Below, in pieces: positions 7,409 through 14,062 of a stretch of 41,343 nucleotides of DNA. The position numbers were made by a program, and so were the translations under genes. The notes beneath the pieces were generated by a model that was not told the DNA's origin, did not search any database, and saw only the letters and a list, made by a program, of their open reading frames with translations. Position 1 is the first letter of the stretch. Every line of letters starts with the position of its first letter. The DNA comes from Prochlorococcus sp. AG-363-B05 (lineage in GTDB: Bacteria > Cyanobacteriota > Cyanobacteriia > PCC-6307 > Cyanobiaceae): contig QCFD01000006.1 of NCBI GenBank assembly GCA_003278445.1, forward strand, positions 1 through 41,343, given 5' to 3'.

Positions 7409-7436
7409 AAAGGAAGAGTGCAAACACTCTTCCTTT
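7409..7436 (-). terminator. 12-bp perfect hairpin, possible minus-strand terminator
   Basis: AAAGGAAGAGTG pairs perfectly with CACTCTTCCTTT around a four-base loop. On the minus strand the stem runs into TTTTAAAT, so it could end a leftward transcript. No minus-strand gene was found to its right before 8128, so it may end an undescribed small RNA or be left over from a lost gene. Confidence 0.5.
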
Positions 7437-7637
7437 GCTGATAAAGGAACGAACTTCGACTTCAATTCCCATCAACGTAAACTGTCATAACAAAAAACAA
7501 ACCTTAGCGTGAGAATAGAATGAATCATTTAGTCCATCAAAAACAAATTGATAGACCAAATCGATTTCAAGAATAAAAAGCTAGGGATATACTTACAGAA
7601 ACAATTACTTATTCCTAATAGGATATTTAATAGTTGA

Positions 7638-7898
7638 TTCAAAATCATACTCAAAAATTTAAATTCAACAGATACCGATCGCGTAATAGAAATAGCTTGG
7701 GAGGATAGAACACCTTTCGAGGCAATTCAATTTCAATTTGATCTTAAAGAAAAGGAAGTAATTCAAATAATGAGATCAAAATTAAAATTATCTTTATTTA
7801 AGATGTCGAGAAGAAGGTTTACTGGAAGGAAGTTAAAAAATGGCTTTTCGAAGAAACATTTAAGGGTTTTAAGTCTCCAAACCAAAAATAAAACTTAG
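7638..7898 (+). pseudogene. DUF2805 (TIGR03643) family remnant
   Basis: An open frame encodes DRVIEIAWEDRTPFEAIQFQ, followed by KEVIQIMRSKLK and then RRRFTGRK. This matches the helix-turn-helix-like DUF2805/TIGR03643 family, whose usual core is IIEMAWEDRTPFEAI, then EVIKLMR, then WRKRVTGRKTKH. No ATG, GTG or TTG start is present between the upstream stop (7635-7637) and the conserved core. The C-terminal signature is eroded (FKMSRRRFTGRKLKN instead of the LWRKRVTGRKTKH type). A gene using a rare start cannot be fully excluded. The DUF2256-like remnant directly behind it is also broken. Confidence 0.6.
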
Positions 7899-7980
7899 TA
7901 AAAATTGTCCAAAATGTAAAAGAGATTTTGACTGGAGGAAAAATGGATCGAAGTAAAAAATTTCTTATAGAGAAAAAGCT
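7873..7980 (+). pseudogene. DUF2256 zinc-ribbon-like remnant, frameshifted
   Basis: The frame through 7903 reads KNCPKCKRDFDWRK and then NGSK followed by a stop at 7954. DUF2256 proteins have the pattern CPxCxRxFxWRKKW, then VKYCSxRC. Shifting one base after WRK restores WIEVKNF, matching the expected W-EVKYC position, but the second Cys pair is missing and TAG follows. The reading frame is therefore broken and the metal-binding half lost. DUF2805 and DUF2256 genes are often neighbours in cyanobacteria, which supports both identifications. Confidence 0.55.
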
Positions 7981-8128
7981 AATTAATTCCTATCTGATCT
8001 AACTTAAACAACCTTCTAAATTATTAATTAAAATATAGAAGAATTAACTTAGTCTAGATATCGCTTTTAATAAATGAGAAAACTCTCAAAAAGTTTCAAA
8101 CTAAGTATAATGAATTTTTAATTTAAGG

Positions 8129-8584
8129 GTGAAGTTGAAAATTGGTGATAAAATTCCTTCATTTTCCTTACAAGATCAAAATGGAAAAATTAGAAAATCT
8201 GATGAAATCAATAAGCCATTAGTATTGTTCTTCTACCCAAAAGATGATACACCTGGTTGTACCATTGAGGCTTGTGGATTTAGGGATAAGTATGATCTAT
8301 TTAAAATTTTGGGAGCCGAGGTATGGGGAATAAGTAATGGGGATAGCCAAACTCATCTTAATTTTGCAAACAAAAATAATTTGCAGTATCCGTTACTTTG
8401 TGATCTCAATAATATACTTAGAAGAAAATTCGGAGTACCAAAAACCCTAGGTCTTATAGAAGGAAGAGTAACTTATATAATAAATCAGAAAGGAATAATC
8501 ATACATATATTTCAAGATCTACTCAATGGTCCAGCACACATAAAGGAAGCTATAAGAGCATTGAAAAAGCTTCAAAATAGCTAA
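8129..8584 (+). CDS. bcp: Peroxiredoxin Q / bacterioferritin comigratory protein
   Basis: This 151-residue thiol peroxidase of the PrxQ/BCP group reduces hydrogen peroxide and organic peroxides using thioredoxin. The motif FFYPKDDTPGCTIEAC carries the peroxidatic Cys44 and, five residues on, the resolving Cys49, as in atypical two-Cys PrxQ. The conserved Pro, Thr and later Arg of the active site fit. The length is usual for the family (about 150). It starts at GTG 8129; TTG 8135 is the only nearby alternative. No signal peptide is seen, so it is cytoplasmic. It follows a region of gene decay and precedes a short-chain dehydrogenase on the same strand. Confidence 0.93.
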   Translation: MKLKIGDKIPSFSLQDQNGKIRKSDEINKPLVLFFYPKDDTPGCTIEACGFRDKYDLFKILGAEVWGISNGDSQTHLNFANKNNLQYPLLCDLNNILRRKFGVPKTLGLIEGRVTYIINQKGIIIHIFQDLLNGPAHIKEAIRALKKLQNS

Positions 8585-8787
8585 AATCATACATAATACA
8601 TAAGAAGACCTTATTATTTAGAGTTATGCAATCTCAGTATTTTATAAGTTTAAATCCTTATGTAATAAAAGGAATTAGATACAATAAGAATTTTATATAT
8701 GATAAAGACTTTAAAGTAAATCAACATACTAAAACAACATATAAACTAAATAACAATTAGAATTTCATTTGCAAATTTAAATCAATT

Positions 8788-9711
8788 ATGATTAGGTTTA
8801 ATGAAATCGGAAGGCAGGACAAAAGAGTTTTTTTAGTCACAGGAGCCAATAGTGGTCTTGGTTATGAAACATCTAAATTTCTTCTTGAAAAGGGGGCAAC
8901 TGTAATCATGTGTTGTAGAGACTTGGTCAAAGGAGAGAAAGCCAAACAAAAACTATTAAAATTGAGTTTTCCTGGAATTATAGAATTAGTTGACCTAGAT
9001 TTATCCGATTTAAGAAAAGTACGAAGTAGTGCTGAGTTAATCAAAAATAAATTCAATTTCTTAGATGTTGTAATTAATAATGCTGGAATAATGGCTCCTC
9101 CAAAAACTCTTAGTAAGCAAGGATTTGAAATACAGTTCGCTGTTAATCATCTTGCTCATATGTTATTGACATTAGAATTGTTACCAATGCTCAAGGAAAA
9201 AAATAATTCTAGAGTTGTCACTGTTACTTCAGGTGTTCAATATTTTGGAAAAATTCATTGGGACGACCTCCAAGGAGAAATTAAATACGACCGCTGGGCT
9301 TCATATGCGCAAAGCAAGCTTGCGAACGTAATGTTTGGATTGGAACTAAATTTCAAACTTAAAGAAGATAATTCAAAAACATCTTCACTCCTTGCTCATC
9401 CAGGTTTTGCACGCACTAATTTACAACCAAAGTCAGTTGAAGAAAATCAATCATGGCAAGAAGAGCTTGCTTATAAATTGATGGGTCCTATGTTTCAAAG
9501 TGCCAAAATGGGTGCATTGCCACAAATTGCAGCAGCTGCATTACCAAGCGCAAAGGGAGGAGAGCAATATGGACCGAAATTCAACTTCAGAGGCTTCCCA
9601 AAAAGATGCAAGAATGCTCCAAAAGCATTAAATCAAAATTCAAGGAGAAGATTATGGGATATCAGTGAACAACTTATAAACAGCATTTCAGAAAACTCAA
9701 ATCAGGGGTAG
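8788..9711 (+). CDS. Short-chain dehydrogenase/reductase (retinol dehydrogenase-like)
   Basis: This is a 307-residue classical SDR oxidoreductase. It has the cofactor motif TGANSGLG near residues 19-26, NNAGIM, the active-site Ser in VTVTSG, and the catalytic YAQSK. The arrangement and the CCRDLVKGEKAK segment after the first strand resemble the retinol dehydrogenase / WW-domain oxidoreductase / protochlorophyllide reductase-like group; the Arg in CCRD favours NADP(H). The substrate cannot be predicted. It lies 203 nt after the peroxiredoxin gene on the same strand. Its end overlaps the convergent unknown gene by 15 nt. Confidence 0.9.
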   Translation: MIRFNEIGRQDKRVFLVTGANSGLGYETSKFLLEKGATVIMCCRDLVKGEKAKQKLLKLSFPGIIELVDLDLSDLRKVRSSAELIKNKFNFLDVVINNAGIMAPPKTLSKQGFEIQFAVNHLAHMLLTLELLPMLKEKNNSRVVTVTSGVQYFGKIHWDDLQGEIKYDRWASYAQSKLANVMFGLELNFKLKEDNSKTSSLLAHPGFARTNLQPKSVEENQSWQEELAYKLMGPMFQSAKMGALPQIAAAALPSAKGGEQYGPKFNFRGFPKRCKNAPKALNQNSRRRLWDISEQLINSISENSNQG

Positions 9712-10296
9712 CAATTCATCTCCTTTATCACATATTTCCTGTTGCGAAGGAAGATCTGTTAGCCCAGTCCAATTAATTAAACCTTTTCTAATTGGACAAT
9801 TACATTTATTCGAATCTGTTAATTCATTAAGTTCTTTTCCTGTCAGGGAGTTAAGTTTATCGCTAAGGATTACTTCTTTTAATCGATCATAAAAAAACTC
9901 ATTTAATTGCTCAAAATATTCTATATTCTCAAATAATTCATTAAAAGCATCATTGTTATCATCGATGTTTCTTTTTTTTACTTCTTCACGAAAGAGACCT
10001 CTCATGAATTTTGTACAATTTACTGCCTCATAATTAGTAAAAGGTTTAATCCCTTTACTTAGATATTCTCTATTACTTACAATTGATTCAATATTAATCA
10101 ACCTCTTGTTTAGACATTTTAAATCATTTGAATCTAAAAGGCCAGTATTTTTTATATTATTCTCTTCTAGGGACTGAGTTACTAAATCAGTTATATGCTC
10201 AGTAAGGCTTTTACCTAACATGGTAGCTTGTCTTTTAACCTGGATTAACAAGTCTTTTGAGATTTTTATATTGAATTGACTTTTTAAAGGCATCAT
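9697..10296 (-). CDS. Unknown protein with ribbon-helix-helix-like N-terminus
   Basis: This 199-residue protein is of unknown function. The first 45 residues (SQFNIKISKDLLIQVKRQ, then ATMLGKSLTEHITDLVTQSL) look like a ribbon-helix-helix DNA-binding fold: a short strand followed by two helices. The rest is polar and mostly helical, with a long acidic/Asn-rich stretch near 120-140 and a Cys pair (NKCNCP) near 169-173. It converges on the SDR gene with a 15-nt overlap and is divergent from psbA, sharing a 336-nt space with it. A regulatory role is possible, but the fold call is by eye only. Confidence 0.75.
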   Translation of the reverse strand: MMPLKSQFNIKISKDLLIQVKRQATMLGKSLTEHITDLVTQSLEENNIKNTGLLDSNDLKCLNKRLINIESIVSNREYLSKGIKPFTNYEAVNCTKFMRGLFREEVKKRNIDDNNDAFNELFENIEYFEQLNEFFYDRLKEVILSDKLNSLTGKELNELTDSNKCNCPIRKGLINWTGLTDLPSQQEICDKGDELLPLI

Positions 10297-10632
10297 TAAA
10301 ATATTCTTGTTAGCTATGATAAATTCTTTTTAATAACAATACTAAATTATCAAAAAAGAATTAATAATAACAAAGAGAATCCACAACTATGCTAGAAAAC
10401 ATAGAAAAGCTAGGGGGTGGGTTTGCTGATTATTGATTAGCAATAAGGTGTTCAGAAAACCAAGTCAAATAAGAAAGAATCTTATACCTGACTATATTTT
10501 TACTGATTTCCATTAGCAAAATTTTAGTGTATTTCCCGATCCTAAATATCACTAAATCTCTCTAAATTGAGTCTGTCAGATTCTACTGATCTTACTTATG
10601 CCTTTATGGGCAAAACTTAAACGTTCTTATTC
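10297..10632. other. Divergent region upstream of psbA
   Basis: This 336-nt space lies between the minus-strand RHH-like gene and psbA and should hold both promoters. A weak hairpin (TTGCTGAT with ATTAGCAA, 10423-10443, one G-T pair) is visible. I see no open frame, and no copy of the GACCT element found upstream of the pcb genes. Confidence 0.5.
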
Positions 10633-11175
10633 ATGACCACCATTCAGCAGCAGCGTTCTTCGTTGCTCAAAGGTTGGCCACAATTTTGCGAGTGGGTTAC
10701 ATCCACTAACAACCGTATTTATGTCGGTTGGTTTGGTGTATTGATGATCCCTTGCCTTCTTGCGGCAACAACATGTTTCATCGTTGCATTTATCGCTGCT
10801 CCTCCAGTTGATATCGACGGTATCCGTGAGCCAGTAGCTGGTTCATTTATGTATGGAAACAACATCATTTCTGGTGCTGTTGTTCCTTCAAGTAACGCTA
10901 TCGGCCTTCACTTCTTCTTGGCTTCATGGCCTGTAATTTGTGTTTGGTTGACATCTATGGGCATCTGCACCATGGCTTTCAACTTGAATGGATTCAACTT
11001 CAACCAGTCTGTAATTGATAGTTCAGGCAAGGTTGTACCAACCTGGGGTGATGTACTTAACCGTGCAAACCTTGGAATGGAAGTTATGCACGAGCGTAAT
11101 GCTCACAACTTCCCACTTGACCTAGCATCTGCTGAGTCTACTTCTGTAGCTCTTGTAGCACCTGCAATCGGTTAA
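10633..11175 (+). pseudogene. psbA: psbA (photosystem II D1) with in-frame internal deletion
   Basis: This open frame has the true beginning and true end of D1 but only 180 residues instead of about 360. It runs normally through helix A to SNAIGLHF, then jumps directly to [16 protein letters not shown] in helix E and continues to the normal C-terminus [12 protein letters not shown] and final APAIG. The missing part corresponds to about canonical residues 93-272. It includes helices B-D and most of the QB pocket: Tyr161, Asp170, Glu189, His190, His198, His215 and Ser264. The two edges share a short sequence (CTTCACTTC), a typical deletion or mis-assembly point. Start, stop and downstream terminator are normal. 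The product could not act as D1. Either another psbA copy exists, or this is an assembly artefact. Confidence 0.9.
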
Positions 11176-11193
11176 GTCTTTAACTTGATTTTT

Positions 11194-11223
11194 AAAAGCC
11201 CTCCATGTGAGGGCTTTTTTTTT
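11194..11223 (+). terminator. Terminator of psbA
   Basis: AAAAGCCCTC pairs perfectly with GAGGGCTTTT around a five-base loop, followed by a T-run. It lies 19 nt beyond the psbA stop codon. Confidence 0.9.
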
Positions 11224-11376
11224 GCTTGTTTTTAGTTTCTATGAAAAAGTCGAAATTGACTTGTCCATTTTTTAGGCTTTAGAGTTAATTACTTCATTTA
11301 ATGCTTAATATTTGTTGCCTCTAGGTTGAAGGCCAGCTAGAAACAGTATCAGAAAATACAATTTTGGCTTCGACCC

Positions 11377-11514
11377 ATGATTAATGAAAATCTTGTAGAG
11401 ATCCTTCTCGCTGCAATTCTTGTTTCAAATACCTTTGACAAGGATCAAGCTGTAATTAAATGGGGTGGAATAGTTATAGCCGTAGCTGGTGTAGCTTCAG
11501 CTCTATTTGGTTAA
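11377..11514 (+). CDS. 45-residue small membrane protein of unknown function
   Basis: This short gene starts at ATG 11377 and ends at TAA 11512-11514. The product has an N-terminal amphipathic part (MINENLVEILLAAILVSN), a polar turn (TFDKDQAVIKW) and a hydrophobic C-terminal segment (GGIVIAVAGVASALFG). A strong terminator 41 nt after the stop supports a real transcription unit. It lies directly behind psbA but has its own space of about 150 nt after the psbA terminator. I do not recognise the family. One or two short membrane helices are likely. Confidence 0.6.
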   Translation: MINENLVEILLAAILVSNTFDKDQAVIKWGGIVIAVAGVASALFG

Positions 11515-11555
11515 AATTTAAATCAAATGATTTAAAAAAAATCAAATCATTTTCT

Positions 11556-11587
11556 AAAAAAAGCTGCACATAATTTGCAGCTTTTTT
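11556..11587 (+). terminator. Terminator of the 45-residue protein gene
   Basis: AAAAAGCTGCA pairs perfectly with TGCAGCTTTTT around a seven-base loop, with a T-run. It lies 41 nt beyond the stop codon of the small gene. Confidence 0.85.
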
Positions 11588-11703
11588 AATGTTCGCCTCA
11601 TTAAGTCATTCTAAAAACCAATTTTATAGTCTTGAAAAGTTCAACTAAATTGTCAGACAACAGCGTATTGAGAATACTGATGGCAATTCATATAAAAAGG
11701 CTG

Positions 11704-12795
11704 CTATACGTTGAATAGAAACTCCATAACATCTCCCTCATTCACCACATAGTCTTTACCTTCACTTCTTAGCCAACCTTTGTTTCGAGCCTCAGATAAA
11801 GATCCAGCTTCTAGTAATTTTTGATATGAAATTGTTTGAGCGCGAATAAAACCCTTTTCAAAATCTGTATGAATTACCCCAGCGGCCTGAGGAGCTGTCA
11901 TTCCATCAGAAATAGTCCAAGCTTTTGTTTCTTTTTCTCCAGTAGTGAAATATGTACTTAAACCCAGCAATCGATATGTAGCTTTGATAAGACTAATCAA
12001 ACCTCCTTCTTCAACTCCTAATCCATTTAAATAATCATCTCTTTCCTCCTCACCCAATTCAATTAATTCTGCTTCAACTTGTGCTGAAATTTTCACACAT
12101 TCAGAACCTTCTTTAGTTGCCAGATTATTTACTTCTTGTGAAAAGTTATTACCCTTTGAAAGTTCATCTTCACCTAGATTAGTTGCATAAATAATAGGTT
12201 TTTGAGTTAATAATCCTAATGGTTTAATTAATTTTCTTTCTTCCACACTTAATAAAACATTCCTAACTGGATTTTCATTCTCCAAAGCTAAACTTAACTT
12301 TTCTAAAATTTCATCCTCTGACTTTGCTTCTTTATTAGTAGTTAATTGTTTCTTTAATCTTGTTCTTCGCTTTTCTATTTGATTCAAATCAGACAAAGCT
12401 AATTCTAGATTTATTATTTCAATATCTCTTGAAGGGTCTACTGATCCTGATACATGAACAACATCATCATCCTGAAAGCATCTAATAACATGAACTATTG
12501 CATCTACCTCTCTTATATTTGCTAAGAATTTGTTTCCAAGCCCTTCTCCTTTACTTGCTCCCTTAACAAGACCAGCAATGTCAACAAACTCAATTCTAGT
12601 AGGAATTATTTGTTTGCTTTTACTAAGTTCACCAAGCAGATCTAAACGCTGGTCAGGCACTGAAACAGAGCCTACATTCGGTTCAATCGTACAAAAAGGG
12701 AAATTTGCTGCTTGAGCTTGCGCATTGGCGACAAGAGCATTGAACAAAGTCGACTTGCCAACATTAGGGAGTCCAACAATTCCGGCCTTAAGCAT
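11704..12795 (-). CDS. ychF: Redox-regulated P-loop ATPase/GTPase YchF
   Basis: This is a 363-residue member of the Obg-related YchF family, a ribosome-associated nucleotidase that prefers ATP. It has the P-loop GLPNVGKSTLFNAL at residues 8-21, switch segment DIAGLVKGASKGEGLGNKFL, NLGEDE in place of the usual NKxD, and the C-terminal TGS-like domain ending GDVMEFLFNV. Length matches the family (about 363). It is divergent from the HlyD-type gene. The role in translation or stress response is known from other bacteria, not from this sequence. Confidence 0.96.
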   Translation of the reverse strand: MLKAGIVGLPNVGKSTLFNALVANAQAQAANFPFCTIEPNVGSVSVPDQRLDLLGELSKSKQIIPTRIEFVDIAGLVKGASKGEGLGNKFLANIREVDAIVHVIRCFQDDDVVHVSGSVDPSRDIEIINLELALSDLNQIEKRRTRLKKQLTTNKEAKSEDEILEKLSLALENENPVRNVLLSVEERKLIKPLGLLTQKPIIYATNLGEDELSKGNNFSQEVNNLATKEGSECVKISAQVEAELIELGEEERDDYLNGLGVEEGGLISLIKATYRLLGLSTYFTTGEKETKAWTISDGMTAPQAAGVIHTDFEKGFIRAQTISYQKLLEAGSLSEARNKGWLRSEGKDYVVNEGDVMEFLFNV

Positions 12796-12962
12796 TTAAA
12801 TGGATCTTAAAAGGACCCCAGTTGATTAATTTGACCAAATTAGCCCCAATAGTGCCCTTTAACAGCGAAAATATATTTATAAATCTCCAAAGGAAAGTTT
12901 TTTAAACTTTTTCTTCAAAACATCAAAACTTCTAAACCACTTGAGAACTTAATTAAACCAAA

Positions 12963-14036
12963 ATGATTTGGAACAATTTAAAAAAGAAAAAAGTTATAAG
13001 CCTCATCGCACTTTCGCTTTTAACTTTTGGTGGAATTAGTTTTAAACTTTCACAAGGAAACAGATCTAATAAAGACATAACTGAATTTACTATTGCAGCT
13101 GAGAGCGGAAGTTTGCCAGGCTTGATAACAGCAAGTGGTGAATTAAAAGCAAATAAAAGTGTAAATGTAAGTCCTAAAAGGCAGGGAATACTGAATGAGA
13201 TTTTCGTAGAAGAAGGAGACCAGGTAAAGAAAGGAGATCTCATTGCAAAAATGGATTTTGGAGACTTGAAATACAGAATTGACGAGCTTAAAGCTAATTA
13301 CGAAACTCAAAAAGCCAGCTATCTGAGAAGGCAAATGCTTTTTAATGAAGGGGCTATCAGTGCCGAAGAATATGAAGAATATAAAAATAAATTTTCAAGA
13401 AGTGAGGCTAAATTCAAACAAATAGAAACCGAAGAAAATGAGACAAATATTAGAGCACCATTTAAAGGAGTCATAACAAGTAGATACGCGGTTCCTGGAG
13501 CATTTGTAACTCCTACAACATCTGCCTCCTCCTCTCGAGAAGGAGGCGCGACAAGCTCATCAATAGTTGAACTCTCTCAAGGTCTTGAAATAGTTGCGAA
13601 AGTTCCCGAAAGTGATATTGGACGAATAAAAACTAATCAAGATGCAACTATTAGAGTGGATGCTTTCCCTGATAGACGCTTCAAAGCTGTTGTCTCCAAA
13701 ATCTCTCCAAGTGCAATAAAAAGCAACAATGTTACTTCATTTGAAGTAACATTGTTGCTAAACAAAAAGCCTAAAGGTTTAAGGCTAGGCATGACTTCTG
13801 ATATCAACTTTGAAACAGGAGCAACCAAAATAAGTACGCTTATTCCTACAGTTGCAATTGTCACGGAAGAGGGGAAAGCCGGGGTTCTAGTAGTAGGAAA
13901 TAACAATCAACCAAAATTTAAAAAAGTTGAACTAGGTACAAGCAGTGGTAGCAAGACTGCAATAATATCAGGATTACAACCAGGCGAGAGGGTTTTTATT
14001 GATCTTCCTCCTTGGGCTAAAAAAAGAAAAAGTTAA
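12963..14036 (+). CDS. HlyD/MacA-type periplasmic adaptor protein
   Basis: This 357-residue membrane-fusion protein has an N-terminal signal anchor (about residues 13-28, VISLIALSLLTFGGISF), then a biotinyl/lipoyl-like hairpin domain (ASGELKANKSVNVSPK and GILNEIFVEEGDQVKKGDLI), a coiled-coil hairpin (about 90-140, rich in Glu, Lys and Arg), and a beta-barrel domain. Such proteins link an inner-membrane exporter (ABC or RND) to an outer-membrane channel. No exporter gene is adjacent: polA follows on the same strand with a 26-nt gap. A low-complexity loop (TTSASSSREGGATSSS) interrupts the second lipoyl half. The gene contains a perfect 18-bp inverted repeat at 13722-13759. Confidence 0.9.
   Translation: MIWNNLKKKKVISLIALSLLTFGGISFKLSQGNRSNKDITEFTIAAESGSLPGLITASGELKANKSVNVSPKRQGILNEIFVEEGDQVKKGDLIAKMDFGDLKYRIDELKANYETQKASYLRRQMLFNEGAISAEEYEEYKNKFSRSEAKFKQIETEENETNIRAPFKGVITSRYAVPGAFVTPTTSASSSREGGATSSSIVELSQGLEIVAKVPESDIGRIKTNQDATIRVDAFPDRRFKAVVSKISPSAIKSNNVTSFEVTLLLNKKPKGLRLGMTSDINFETGATKISTLIPTVAIVTEEGKAGVLVVGNNNQPKFKKVELGTSSGSKTAIISGLQPGERVFIDLPPWAKKRKS
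13722..13759. repeat. Perfect 18-bp inverted repeat inside the HlyD-type gene
   Basis: AGCAACAATGTTACTTCA is followed by TT and then by its exact reverse complement. It encodes SNNVTSFEVTLLL of the adaptor protein, so the coding frame reads through a near-perfect palindrome. There is no T-run behind it, so it is not a simple terminator. It may form a strong mRNA hairpin. Confidence 0.9.
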
Positions 14037-14062
14037 TAAATCAATTTCACACTGAATGTTTT

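Larger units (their letters stand above)
7161..8128. other. Gene-poor region with two decayed genes and a hairpin
   Basis: No intact gene was found in this 968-nt stretch. It contains the 5' region of pcb copy 5, a strong hairpin at 7409-7436, a DUF2805-like remnant (7638-7898) and a frameshifted DUF2256-like remnant (7873-7980). The rest is AT-rich and shows nothing recognisable. It looks like a site of gene loss. Confidence 0.6.

Noticed and set aside
8603-8617. AAGACCTTATTA on the plus strand resembles the pcb copy 3 promoter element
   Set aside because: No TGTAAT-like hexamer follows at 37-38 nt, and it lies about 180 nt before the next gene. It is probably a chance match.
10423-10443. 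Hairpin TTGCTGAT with ATTAGCAA in the psbA upstream region
   Set aside because: Short stem with one G-T pair and no T-run. Not strong enough to call a regulatory element or terminator.
13526-13550. GCCTCCT and AGGAGGC inverted repeat in the HlyD-type gene
   Set aside because: Only seven base pairs with a ten-base loop, caused by the Ser/Gly-rich coding repeat; much weaker than the 18-bp repeat downstream.
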